In this document: one piece after another, positions 1 through 7,309 of the stretch
Position numbering within the stretch: the first letter of the stretch is position 1
Layout of the letters: each line of letters opens with the position of its first letter
Source of the DNA: an uncultured bacterium
GTDB lineage: Bacteria; Actinomycetota; Coriobacteriia; Coriobacteriales; Coriobacteriaceae
Reading direction: 5' to 3'
NCBI GenBank assembly: GCA_905216175.1
Contig: CAJMSV010000077.1
Coordinates: 1 to 8,280 of the forward strand
DNA: 8,280 nucleotides
Position numbers and translations under genes: made by a program
Notes under the pieces: generated by a model
Databases searched by the model: none
What the model was told of the DNA's origin: nothing
Seen by the model: only the letters and a program-made list of their open reading frames with translations

Positions 1-990
1 CGACTGCGGGAAGCAGGCGTCGTCTGCAAACATGCGCTCGCAGGCCGCCTGCAGCTCGCTGTCCATCGCCGTATAGCTGCGGTAGCCGCCGCTGAGCAGC
101 TCGTCCATCTCCACATCCAGCAGCCCGCACGCCTCCGTCAGCACGAGATCGACGCAGTAGCCGCGCTTCTCCCGGTTCTGCCCGTGGCGCAGCGCGACGG
201 GCTCCGCCTTGGCCTCGGCGCAGGCCTGCGCGTCCAGATACCCGTACTCCTGCATCAGCGAGAGGATGAGGTTGCGCCGTTCGATGCTCGCCTCCATATC
301 CAGGTGCGGCGCATAATTCGAGGGCGACTTGAGTATCCCGGCCAGCTGAGCCGCCTGCGCCACGCTGAGCTCGGACGCATGCACGCCGAAGTACCCGCGC
401 GCCGCCGCCTCGATGCCGTAATAGCCGCCGCCAAAGTAGACGTAGTTGAGATACATCTCCAGTATCTCGTCCTTTTCATATCGCTGCTCGAGCTGATAGG
501 CGAGCACCGCCTCGTCGATCTTGCGCTCCATGCGCTTTTCATCGGTGAGGTGGCTGAGTTTGATGAGCTGCTGGCTGATCGTGGACGCGCCCTGCACATA
601 GGCGCCGGCCTTGAGGTCCGCCCAGGCCGCGCCGAAGATGCGGATGATGTCCACGCCGAAATGGTCGTAAAAGCGCGCGTCCTCGGCCGAGATGAACGCA
701 TAGCGCACCAGCGGCGGGATCTCCTCGATGCCGACCCAGATGCGGTCCTCCTCGGTGTGCAGCGTGGTGATCTCCGCGCCGTCCGCGTCGTACAGGATGA
801 GCGATCGCTGCACGTCCAGGATCTTGGACATGTCGAGCTCGCCCCACGCGTCCAGCTGCAGCAGCCACGCCAGCGCGAACGAGCCTGCGGCGCCAAAGAG
901 CAGAAACAGCGCCAGCAGCGTGCGGCGCAAGATCCTGCGCCGGCGCCTGCGCCGCTGCTGCCTGCTTTGCATTCGCTTCGTTCCCCGCAT
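1..990 (-). CDS. Class A penicillin-binding protein (PBP1A type), N-terminal part, cut by the left window edge
   Basis: This is a bifunctional peptidoglycan synthase anchored in the cytoplasmic membrane. Its glycosyltransferase domain polymerises lipid II and the transpeptidase domain, outside this window, cross-links the strands. The frame is open for 330 codons to the left edge. A very basic N-terminus with seven consecutive Arg (residues 13-19) precedes one membrane segment (about 24-46). All GT51 motifs are present: EDARFYDHFG (103-112, catalytic Glu103), QGASTISQQ (133-141), RKIDE (156-160), KDEILEMYLN (173-182) and AGILKSPSNYAP (217-228). Residues from about 302 (GYRSYTAMDSELQ) open the linker to the transpeptidase domain. 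ATG at 990 is the first start after an in-frame stop. ATG at 972 has a slightly better Shine-Dalgarno (GGGGA) and is a real alternative. The motif wording resembles clostridial PBPs rather than actinobacterial ones, which fits the foreign origin suspected for this end. Family is certain; taxon is inference. Confidence 0.9.
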   Translation of the reverse strand, partial: MRGTKRMQSRQQRRRRRRRILRRTLLALFLLFGAAGSFALAWLLQLDAWGELDMSKILDVQRSLILYDADGAEITTLHTEEDRIWVGIEEIPPLVRYAFISAEDARFYDHFGVDIIRIFGAAWADLKAGAYVQGASTISQQLIKLSHLTDEKRMERKIDEAVLAYQLEQRYEKDEILEMYLNYVYFGGGYYGIEAAARGYFGVHASELSVAQAAQLAGILKSPSNYAPHLDMEASIERRNLILSLMQEYGYLDAQACAEAKAEPVALRHGQNREKRGYCVDLVLTEACGLLDVEMDELLSGGYRSYTAMDSELQAACERMFADDACFPQS

Positions 991-1029
991 GGGGAATATT
1001 GTGGCCCGATGTGCCCGGAACGATACCGC

Positions 1030-1049
1030 AGCGCCGCGTCAACGGCGCT
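1030..1049 (-). other. Intergenic hairpin between the J-type gene and the PBP gene
   Basis: Seven-base arms AGCGCCG and CGGCGCT flank a six-base loop. The hairpin starts 24 bases beyond the stop of the upstream gene and ends 39 bases before the PBP start. No T-run follows it on the minus strand, so it is a poor intrinsic terminator; it could be an mRNA-processing or attenuation structure, or chance in GC-rich DNA. Confidence 0.35.
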
Positions 1050-1073
1050 ATAAATCCATTTTTTGCCCGGGGG

Positions 1074-1814
1074 TCAGCAGCAGCAGAACACGCGCCCGCA
1101 GCAGTTGCAGCAAAACAGCGTCGAGCAGTCGTCGCACAGCGTTCCGCCCGCCGCCCCGCCGTCCTCGGCGTAGGCGGCGCTGGTGCGGTGCAGCGCGGCG
1201 TAGGCGTTGCGGTATTCGCTGTTGCCCGGCTCCTGTTCATAGGCGTACCGGATGCAGGCGCGGGCCTTTTCATACCAGCCCTGCCTGAGATAGATGATCC
1301 CGTACAGATAGTGCCACTCCGCGTTGTGCAGGCGGACGCTGTCGAGGATTGCGGCGGCGGCGCCGAGGCTGTTGTGGCTGATGAGCGAGCGCACGCGCGC
1401 AAAGGCAGCCGCGTTCGGCCCCGCGTAGGGCGCGCTGCGCGCGGTGCGTTCCGGCCCGTAGGAAGCGGTGCGCTCCGCGCCGCCCCGCTCGCCGCCATGC
1501 TTGCCGATGAGCTCATAGGCGCGCGTTCCCGCCCGGTAGATGCACTCGTAGCCATAGAAGGCCCTCAGGATGGTATCGGCCTGAGCGGCGGCTGAGGTCA
1601 TAAGCTCCTCGCGCTCTTTGAGGATACGGAGGGACTTCTGCCACTCCTCGGGATAGCTCATGCGGATCTCATCGAGGATGTTAAAGAAGACGTCGGCGTC
1701 GATAACCTTCATCTGGGCGTTCTTGCCGAACGGCGTCTTAGCCTCTTCGATGAGCCCCTCGAGCTCGTCGACAAGACTCACGATCCTGTCGCCAGGAAAA
1801 TTCTCGCCCGGCAT
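1074..1814 (-). CDS. Fused reading frame: DivIVA-like N-terminus joined to the C-terminus of a clostridial J-domain/TPR protein; probably chimeric
   Basis: The 246-residue frame has two unlike halves. Residues 1-84 are acidic and helical (LVDELEGLIEEAK, RILKEREELMTSAAAQADTILR) and look like the start of the DivIVA-like coiled-coil protein I would expect after coaD in coriobacteria. That family normally continues as a long coiled coil. Here, from about residue 85, the text changes. FYGYECIYRAGTRAYELIG resembles the last helix of a J domain. A low-complexity linker (about 107-135) follows, then a TPR-like pair of helices (138-205, with NAEWHYLYGIIYLRQGWYEK) and a tail with nine Cys in 20 residues. 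That C-terminal arrangement is typical of short J-domain proteins of Clostridia. The J-domain N-terminus with its HPD motif is missing. I infer two gene fragments joined in frame near 1560-1577. The start at 1814 was chosen over ATGs at 1829 and 1838 because AAAGGAG lies five bases before it. Confidence 0.7.
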   Translation of the reverse strand: MPGENFPGDRIVSLVDELEGLIEEAKTPFGKNAQMKVIDADVFFNILDEIRMSYPEEWQKSLRILKEREELMTSAAAQADTILRAFYGYECIYRAGTRAYELIGKHGGERGGAERTASYGPERTARSAPYAGPNAAAFARVRSLISHNSLGAAAAILDSVRLHNAEWHYLYGIIYLRQGWYEKARACIRYAYEQEPGNSEYRNAYAALHRTSAAYAEDGGAAGGTLCDDCSTLFCCNCCGRVFCCC

Positions 1815-1819
1815 CCGGT

Positions 1820-1826
1820 CTCCTTT
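1820..1826 (-). promoter_or_regulatory. Ribosome binding site that fixes the start at 1814
   Basis: AAAGGAG on the minus strand is followed by five bases and then ATG at 1814-1812. It lies inside the longer frame that could start at 1829 or 1838, so it argues for the shorter protein starting MPGENF. Confidence 0.75.
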
Positions 1827-1882
1827 CATAGGTAACATATCATCGTGTTAGTTTACCACATGCCACCAGGCAATAAAAAACG

Positions 1883-2380
1883 TCACGAAAAGCGATGTTT
1901 GAGCGCTTCGACCACGTTGGGCGGCACAAACGTCGACACGTCGCTGCCAAGCGACGCGATTTGGCGCACCACCGAGCTCGAGATATAGCCGTACTGCGGA
2001 GCACTCATGACAAAGATGGACTCCAGCTCACTATCCAGGCGGTAGTTGAGGTCGGCCTGCTGCAGCTCATATTCAAAGTCGGTCATGGCGCGCAGACCCT
2101 TAACAACGGCACTTGCCCCCTGTTCACGTGCAAAGTCGACCAGCAGACCAGTGAAAGGCAGTACCTCGATACCGTCCAAATCGCCGAGGGCCTCGCGGGC
2201 CAGCGCCACGCGCTCGTCGAGCATAAAGGTGGTACCCACGCCGTTTTTACCCTGTGATCCGGCCACGGCGACGATCACGCTGGGAAAGATGCGGCGGGCA
2301 CGGCGAATCACGTCGATATGGCCAAAGGTGATGGGATCGAAGGTGCCCGGGACGATTACGCGGTTGATGGTGTCATGCAT
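1883..2380 (-). CDS. coaD: Phosphopantetheine adenylyltransferase (PPAT)
   Basis: This cytoplasmic enzyme transfers AMP from ATP to 4'-phosphopantetheine, giving dephospho-CoA and pyrophosphate, the penultimate step of coenzyme A synthesis. The 165 residues match the usual family length of about 160. Visible motifs are the N-terminal PGTFDP (11-16), the nucleotidyltransferase TxGH signature (TFGH, 18-21), KGLRAMTDFEYE (94-105) and the ATP-binding ISSSVVR (133-139). The frame is open further upstream, but that extension is rsmD read out of frame. ATG at 2380 is supported by GGAG seven bases before it and by the family N-terminus. The gene overlaps the end of rsmD by eight bases, so the two are probably translationally coupled. 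The rsmD-coaD pairing is widespread. A T6 run follows the stop, but I see no convincing hairpin before it. Confidence 0.97.
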   Translation of the reverse strand: MHDTINRVIVPGTFDPITFGHIDVIRRARRIFPSVIVAVAGSQGKNGVGTTFMLDERVALAREALGDLDGIEVLPFTGLLVDFAREQGASAVVKGLRAMTDFEYELQQADLNYRLDSELESIFVMSAPQYGYISSSVVRQIASLGSDVSTFVPPNVVEALKHRFS

Positions 2381-3017
2381 GGGCGGTCTCCGATGGCACA
2401 TCCTCGTCATTTTCGTTCTCGTCACCATGGTCGTTCTCGTCCCCGGCCACCCAGCACAGCAAGTCAACCGAGGTAATGCCGTAGCGCTTCTCCCGCACGG
2501 TCTCAACACCAGCTGGATGAGCGCCCGCATCGGATGCGGCATGCTCAAACAGGGCAAAGGCCCCGGGCGCCAGCAATCCCTGCTGGGAAAGATTCTGCAG
2601 CAGCCCCTCGACCGGCTCGGCACCAAAGGCGTACGGCGGATCGAGCAGGACCAGATCGAAGGGACCGCCCGGCACACGGCCGCGCGAGGCACTCGTCAGC
2701 ACATCGCCGGTAACGATGCGCCAGCGCGAGCGGTCGCGGCACAACGACTCGATATTCTTGGTGATCAGACGGGCGGCATTGCGATCGATCTCGAACGTGG
2801 TGAGCGAGCGGGCGCCACGCGAGAGCATCTCGATTCCCAAGGCACCGGAGCCGCCAAAGGCATCCAGCACGCGGACCTCGTCCAAATCGAAATCGAACGC
2901 CGACATGACCATGGATGCACATGCCTCGCGCACGCGATCGGTCGTGGGACGGGTGACATCGCGCCCACGCGGCTCTTCGATCTTACGGCCGCGCCATTCA
3001 CCGCCGATGATTCTCAT
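2373..3017 (-). CDS. rsmD: 16S rRNA (guanine(966)-N(2))-methyltransferase
   Basis: RsmD methylates G966 of 16S rRNA in the assembling 30S subunit using S-adenosylmethionine. The N-terminus MRIIGGEWRGRKI and RPTTDRVRE (23-31) are family signatures. SAM-binding motif I is LDAFGGSGALGIE (51-63), with the acidic ribose contact in FEID (75-78). The catalytic motif is DPPY (126-129), and EKRYG (176-180) lies near the end of the fold. At 214 residues it is longer than the typical 180-200. The excess is an acidic tail from about residue 191, rich in Asp, Glu and Asn, that sits outside the catalytic fold. The start ATG overlaps the recG stop codon as ATGA (3014-3017), and the end overlaps coaD, so expression is probably tied to both neighbours. 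Confidence 0.95.
   Translation of the reverse strand: MRIIGGEWRGRKIEEPRGRDVTRPTTDRVREACASMVMSAFDFDLDEVRVLDAFGGSGALGIEMLSRGARSLTTFEIDRNAARLITKNIESLCRDRSRWRIVTGDVLTSASRGRVPGGPFDLVLLDPPYAFGAEPVEGLLQNLSQQGLLAPGAFALFEHAASDAGAHPAGVETVREKRYGITSVDLLCWVAGDENDHGDENENDEDVPSETAHA
2388..2391 (-). promoter_or_regulatory. Ribosome binding site of coaD inside the rsmD coding region
   Basis: GGAG lies seven bases before the coaD ATG at 2380, within the last codons of rsmD. It decides between this start and the longer open frame. Confidence 0.6.
2413..2441. repeat. Short direct repeat encoding the acidic RsmD tail
   Basis: The 11-base unit TCGTTCTCGTC occurs at 2413-2423 and again at 2431-2441, a period of 18 bases. 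On the coding strand it gives GACGAGAACGA twice (Asp-Glu-Asn). The in-frame period suggests the tail grew by duplication of six codons. Confidence 0.6.
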
Positions 3018-5191
3018 CCTCCGCTGACCTCCTTAAAGATATGTCGATAACGCGTGGCGACTGCATCGCGCAAGGGACGCGTCGCCACGGAGTCAAGGTT
3101 GCAAGCATACCGCAAGAGCTCGACCGCGTCCAAATGGGCCCATTCGATAAGATCCTCATCGGCGTCCAGGTCCACAAAGCGCAGGGTCACGCCGCCGTGC
3201 TGGCGATAACCCAGGATCTCGCCCTCATGGCGCAGACGCAGGTCCATCTGGGCGAGCGTAAAGCCGTCCGAAGTCTTTTCGAGCGACTGGAGACGTTCTT
3301 GTGCCGCCGAGGCGCCGCCGTTGCCTTTGGAGTGCGTCATGACCAGGCAGGTGCCCGACACGCTGCCGCGACCCACACGACCGCGCAGCTGGTGCAGGGC
3401 CGCCAAGCCAAAGCGCTCACCGTTCTCGATGACCATGACGGTGGCGTTGGGCACGTCGACACCCACCTCGACCACCGTGGTCGATACGAGCACGTCGATC
3501 TCTCCGCGCTTGAAGGCAGCGATCACTCGGTCCTTCTCCCCCGCCGGCATGCGGCCGTGAAGGCGCTCGATGATAAGCCCCGGCAACGCAAGGCGCAGTC
3601 GGTCGAGCTCGGGTGCCGTATCGTGCAGCGGCACGGGCACGGTCACGCGGCCCTCGTCGTCGCGGGCAATACCGGGTACGTCTTCCAGCTCATCGGCCGA
3701 ATCGCTCGGCTCAACAAGCGGGCAGATCACATAGGCCTGCTGGCCCTTTTCATGCGCCTCACGAATGGCGCCGTAGGCAAGGTCGCGGTTCGACTCGGTG
3801 AGCACGCGCGTCGTGACGCCCGCCCCCGGAACAGGTCGATGTCGAATGATGCTCGTGTCCAGGTCGCCATAGACCGAAAGCGCCAACGTGCGCGGAATCG
3901 GCGTCGCCGTCATAACGAGCAGGTCGGCACCCGGGCCCTTGGCACGCAGGGCATTGCGCTGGCCCACACCAAAGCGGTGCTGCTCGTCGATGACGACAAG
4001 CGACAGATGCTTAAACGCCACGTCATCCGAAAGGACCGCGTGGGTACCAAAGAGGACGTCGAGTTCGCCCGATTCCAACTGCGCATGGATCTGCTCGCGC
4101 TCGGCCGCCGGCGTGGCACCCGTCAGGAGCGCCCAGGACATGCCAGCCTGCGAGAGCAAGGGGCCGGTCTTGTCGGCATATTGGTGCGCCAGCACGCCCG
4201 TAGGCGCCATAACGCAGGACTGGGTGCCCGAATCGCCCGCGACGGCCAGTGCGCAGGCGGCGACAGCCGTCTTGCCGGTGCCGACGTCGCCCAGCAGCAG
4301 GCGGTTCATCACGCGCCCGCCATCGCACATGTCGTGCAGGATGTCTTGGAACGCGGCCTCTTGCTCGTCGCTCAGCGAAAACGGCAGGGCTTCCTTGAGC
4401 GCCGCCAGGTGCTCGCCCGCGGCGTGGGCGTAGGGAGCGACTTCGACCAAGCCGCCGTCGTTGCGCAAGCGCAGCGCCAGCTGCAGGTAGAGGCACTCCT
4501 CATAGGCAAGGCGACGTCGCGCGATATCCCGCTCGGCCATACTCGATGGAAAATGAATTGAGCGCAGCGCACGGGCATTGCTCATCAGGCGGCGCTTGGC
4601 GCGTAAGCGCGCGGGAATCGGGTCGAAGGGATTGCCGACGACCTCGAGCGCGCCGCTCACGATGCGGCGCATCCACGCCTGGCTCACGCCATCACTCACG
4701 TAATGGACCGGCAGAATGGTGCCCACGGCACGCCCGCCCTCGAGCTTTTCGAAATGCGGCGAGGCCATCTGCTTAAAGCCGTAGCCAAACTCGACCTTGC
4801 CCATCACAGCCAGTCGGTCGCCCTGCTTAAACTGCTGGGCAATCCATGGCTGACGGAAAAAGGCGACTTGCAGCACCCCCGTCTCGTCCACCAGCGAGAC
4901 CTCGGTCACCTGCATACGCGGGCGGGGCTGCTTTTGGACGATACGGTCGACCGTGGCGACTATCGTGCACACGGTACCGATAGGAGCCATCTCGATGGAC
5001 CAGGAGCGCGTAAAGTCGAGATATCGATGAGGGATATGGAGAAGGAGGTCCCCCACCGTCCGAATTCCCAGACGGCGAAGGGCCTCCTCACGTTTACCCG
5101 AAACATATTTGAGTCGCGCGATATCCTCGTCGAGCGCATTGCTCTGGGCAAAGCGCTCCGAGACGCGCGGCACGGAGCACAGCTCGGACAT
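3014..5191 (-). CDS. recG: ATP-dependent DNA helicase RecG
   Basis: RecG is a superfamily 2 double-strand DNA translocase that regresses stalled replication forks and remodels D-loops, R-loops and Holliday junctions. The 725 residues fit the family. An N-terminal region with HhH-like LRRLGIRTVGDLLLHIPHRY (38-57) leads into the wedge/OB domain (about 65-165). Helicase motifs follow in order: Walker A GDVGTGKT (301-308), APTGVLAHQ (329-337), DEQH (402-405), TATPIPRT (428-435), STTVVEVGVDVPNA (570-583) and QLRGRVGRG (601-609). The C-terminal EGEILGYRQHG (656-666) corresponds to the TRG element that couples ATP hydrolysis to translocation. About 20 extra acidic residues sit near 496-530, before the ERLHGRM segment. 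ATG at 5191 lies 10 bases after the upstream stop with only a weak TAGG, so coupling with the upstream gene is likely. The stop overlaps the rsmD start. Confidence 0.98.
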   Translation of the reverse strand: MSELCSVPRVSERFAQSNALDEDIARLKYVSGKREEALRRLGIRTVGDLLLHIPHRYLDFTRSWSIEMAPIGTVCTIVATVDRIVQKQPRPRMQVTEVSLVDETGVLQVAFFRQPWIAQQFKQGDRLAVMGKVEFGYGFKQMASPHFEKLEGGRAVGTILPVHYVSDGVSQAWMRRIVSGALEVVGNPFDPIPARLRAKRRLMSNARALRSIHFPSSMAERDIARRRLAYEECLYLQLALRLRNDGGLVEVAPYAHAAGEHLAALKEALPFSLSDEQEAAFQDILHDMCDGGRVMNRLLLGDVGTGKTAVAACALAVAGDSGTQSCVMAPTGVLAHQYADKTGPLLSQAGMSWALLTGATPAAEREQIHAQLESGELDVLFGTHAVLSDDVAFKHLSLVVIDEQHRFGVGQRNALRAKGPGADLLVMTATPIPRTLALSVYGDLDTSIIRHRPVPGAGVTTRVLTESNRDLAYGAIREAHEKGQQAYVICPLVEPSDSADELEDVPGIARDDEGRVTVPVPLHDTAPELDRLRLALPGLIIERLHGRMPAGEKDRVIAAFKRGEIDVLVSTTVVEVGVDVPNATVMVIENGERFGLAALHQLRGRVGRGSVSGTCLVMTHSKGNGGASAAQERLQSLEKTSDGFTLAQMDLRLRHEGEILGYRQHGGVTLRFVDLDADEDLIEWAHLDAVELLRYACNLDSVATRPLRDAVATRYRHIFKEVSGG

Positions 5192-5201
5192 GGGCAGATG
5201 C

Positions 5202-6863
5202 CTACTCGATCGAGAAGATCACGGGATAGAGCGGCTGCTCGCCACGATGGGCGTCGATCTCCAGGTCGGGCTGAGCCTCCTCAATGGCGTCGACGATCTC
5301 CTGGAAGGCCTCATCGGACAGCTCCTCGCCGGCCAGAATCGTCAGCGCGTCGCCCTCCTCTTCCTCCTGCATGCGGTTGATGCAGTCGAGCGTGACCTGC
5401 TTCACATCGGAGCCGACCACGTCGATGGAGCCGGCGATGATACCCATGACATCACCGGAGTGAATCGGAGAGCCATCAGAGGCGCTGGAATCGCGAACGG
5501 CACGGGTGACTTCGCCATCGCGAACCTCGCTGATGGCGTCGACCATGGCGGCGACGGCGTCCTCGAGCTCGGAATCGGGCAGGATCGCGAACAGCGCGGA
5601 GAACGCCTGCGGGACGGTCTTGGTGGGAACGACGGCGACCTTCTTGTCGGTGCAGGCAGAGGCTGCGGCCTCGGCAGCCATGCGGATGTTGCCGTTATTG
5701 GGCAGGATGCTGCCCGCGGTCGCCTTGACCTGGTCCACCGCGCCCAGCAGGTCGGCGGTCGAGGGATGCATAGGCTGGCCACCGGACACGATCACGTCGA
5801 CGCCGAGGGACTTGAGGATGTCGGCCTCGCCGGAACCGGCGGCAACGGCGACAACGCCCAGCGCCTTGGCGGGCTCGGCGGCCTTTTCCTGATCCTCGTG
5901 GATCTTGGCGGTACGGTCGTGGGCCTCCATCTCCATGTTGTGGATAAAGACCTCGTAGATCTGACCGAGCTGCAGCATGTGCTCAAGCACCAGGTTGGGG
6001 GTGTTGGAGTGCACGTGGATCTTGTAGTCGGGGTAGGCACCCACGAGCAGCTCGCAGTCGCCCATGGAGCCCAGAAACTTAAGGCACTCGTCCTCATCAA
6101 AGGGAGCGTCGGCCTTAAAGAGGAACTCGTTGCAGTAGCGGAACTCAGAGCCCTCCCAATCGTCGTTGGCCTCGATCTCAACGCGACCAAGGGCCGCGTC
6201 GCGGGCAGAGCCGGCGGAGTCAAACGTAGCGGAGAAATCCTCGACAACGGTGCTGCGACCAAGCGCGGCGGCAACAAAGTTCTCAAGGAAGATGGCAAAG
6301 CCAAAGGCACCGGAGTCGACCACGCCGTTCTCCTTCAGAACGGGCAGCAGGTCGGGCGTGCGGGCGACGGACTGATAGGCCTCGACGACGATGGCATCGA
6401 GTGCGTCCTCGGCCGAGAACTTCTTCTTTTCGCACTCGTCGGCCTTGGTCGAGACATCGCGCAGCACCGTGAGAATCGTGCCCTCGATGGGCTTGCGGAC
6501 GGCCTGGAAGGCGACCTTGACGGCGCGACGGAAGGCGAAGGCGATGTTGGCGGACGTAATGGGCTCGTCGGCAGAGACGAGACCCTCGGCCACGCCGCGC
6601 AGGATCTGCGAGGTGATGACGCCGGAGTTGCCGCGGGCACCCATCAGGGAGCCGTGGGTGATGGCGCCGGCAATGGCCTCCATGTCGGCATCGGCGGGAA
6701 GGGCGGAAAGCTCCTTGGTCACCGAGGCGAGCGTGAGCGACATGTTGGTGCCGGTGTCGCCGTCGGGTACGGGGAAGACGTTGAGCTTGTTGATCTCCTC
6801 GGCCTTGTCGGAAACGGCAGCCGCAGCGATCGGAAAACAGGTGCGAATGGTCTTTGCAATCAT
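5202..6863 (-). CDS. fakA: DAK2 domain protein, FakA/YloV type (fatty acid kinase ATP-binding subunit)
   Basis: FakA-type proteins carry ATP and, with a FakB (DegV-like) partner that binds the acyl chain, phosphorylate fatty acids to acyl-phosphates for phospholipid synthesis. The 553 residues match YloV/FakA length. The N-terminal DhaL/DAK2 domain (about 1-205) shows the metal-nucleotide motif PVPDGDTGTN (31-40), GARGNSG (75-81) and VVDSGAFG (181-188). A middle domain (about 230-315) has YCNEFLF (243-249) and KIHVHSN (281-287), where Cys and His recur in the family. The C-terminal domain has VSGGQ (359-363) and PNNGNI (388-393), as in YloV. No fakB lies in the window. It starts 27 bases after the Asp23-family gene. 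The nearest Shine-Dalgarno (CGGAGA, 6875-6880) is 11 bases from ATG, a long spacing, with no better in-frame start. Family is sure; the acyl-kinase role is by homology. Confidence 0.92.
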   Translation of the reverse strand: MIAKTIRTCFPIAAAAVSDKAEEINKLNVFPVPDGDTGTNMSLTLASVTKELSALPADADMEAIAGAITHGSLMGARGNSGVITSQILRGVAEGLVSADEPITSANIAFAFRRAVKVAFQAVRKPIEGTILTVLRDVSTKADECEKKKFSAEDALDAIVVEAYQSVARTPDLLPVLKENGVVDSGAFGFAIFLENFVAAALGRSTVVEDFSATFDSAGSARDAALGRVEIEANDDWEGSEFRYCNEFLFKADAPFDEDECLKFLGSMGDCELLVGAYPDYKIHVHSNTPNLVLEHMLQLGQIYEVFIHNMEMEAHDRTAKIHEDQEKAAEPAKALGVVAVAAGSGEADILKSLGVDVIVSGGQPMHPSTADLLGAVDQVKATAGSILPNNGNIRMAAEAAASACTDKKVAVVPTKTVPQAFSALFAILPDSELEDAVAAMVDAISEVRDGEVTRAVRDSSASDGSPIHSGDVMGIIAGSIDVVGSDVKQVTLDCINRMQEEEEGDALTILAGEELSDEAFQEIVDAIEEAQPDLEIDAHRGEQPLYPVIFSIE

Positions 6864-6890
6864 GGGTATTTGAATCTCCGTTTTCGGATG

Positions 6891-7247
6891 CTAGTTCAGA
6901 CGGCTCTTGAGCGCGTCGATGTGGATGCCGATCTTAAGGCTGGCGGGATCGATCTGGGCGATCTCCTGCAGGGTGAAGGCAACGGAGCTCGAAAGATTGT
7001 GGCAGACGGACTTCATGTTGACGCCGTTCTCGAGCACGACGTGAAGATCGACCGTAAGGCCGTTCTCGTCGGCGGAGACAAGCACGCCCTTGCGGAGGCG
7101 CTGACCGGCAAGCAGGCGCACGCTCTCGGCGCCCTGGAGCTGTTCGGCCATACCGACGACGCCATAGCACGTCATCGCGGCATAACCGGCAATATCGGCA
7201 ATAACGTCGTTCGAGACGCTCAGGCTGCCGTTAATGGTCTCAGACAC
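6891..7247 (-). CDS. Asp23/Gls24 family protein (YloU-like)
   Basis: This is a small cytoplasmic protein of 118 residues, the usual size for YloU-type members. Asp23 family proteins are linked to envelope stress and, in staphylococci, form a membrane-associated layer. The YloU form nearly always sits just before the DAK2 protein, as here. The sequence begins SETINGSLSVSNDVIADIAGYAAM, and the conserved GVVGM (29-33) follows. LTVDLHVVLENGVNM (64-78) and a helical end (EIAQIDPASLKIGIHIDAL) complete the domain. There is no signal peptide or membrane segment. The start is GTG, supported by AGGAGA six bases before it. It is the first gene after the tRNA terminator and so probably the first of the cluster leading to coaD. 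Its exact function is not established. Confidence 0.93.
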   Translation of the reverse strand: MSETINGSLSVSNDVIADIAGYAAMTCYGVVGMAEQLQGAESVRLLAGQRLRKGVLVSADENGLTVDLHVVLENGVNMKSVCHNLSSSVAFTLQEIAQIDPASLKIGIHIDALKSRLN

Positions 7248-7252
7248 AAGAA

Positions 7253-7258
7253 TCTCCT
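7253..7258 (-). promoter_or_regulatory. Ribosome binding site for the GTG start at 7247
   Basis: AGGAGA on the minus strand lies five bases from the end of the site to the GTG. It makes GTG, rather than a later ATG such as Met25, the convincing start of the Asp23-family gene. Confidence 0.8.
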
Positions 7259-7303
7259 TATCTGGTGCTCACGGCACCATCTCGTGGGAGCAATCATTGG
7301 AAT

Positions 7304-7309
7304 ATTCTA
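7304..7309 (-). promoter_or_regulatory. Possible -10 element for the Asp23-to-coaD cluster
   Basis: TAGAAT on the minus strand, 57 bases before the GTG start, is one mismatch from TATAAT, but no good -35 hexamer lies 16-18 bases upstream. Some promoter is expected between the tRNA terminator and the gene at 7247. The leader also contains a small hairpin with arms GGTGC and GCACC (7264-7278). The rest of the 7248-7404 gap shows nothing recognisable. Confidence 0.3.

Noticed and set aside
184..1595. Several overlapping open frames on both strands in the left 1.6 kb, with Arg-rich or Ala-rich products
   Set aside because: The PBP frame (1-990) and the J-type frame (1074-1814) explain this DNA with recognisable motifs; the others are shadows in GC-rich sequence.
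1840..1882. T6 run after coaD as an intrinsic terminator, or TAAACT as a promoter -10 for the next gene
   Set aside because: No stable hairpin precedes the T-run and no -35 hexamer is at a proper distance, so neither is supported.
2381..2692. N-terminal extension of coaD by about 104 codons
   Set aside because: The extension is rsmD read in another frame, has no PPAT similarity, and a ribosome binding site supports the start at 2380.
3041..4561. Open frame of 506 codons on the plus strand opposite recG
   Set aside because: It lies within a complete RecG gene with all motifs and encodes a His/Arg/Ala-rich low-complexity product, as expected from reverse-strand reading.
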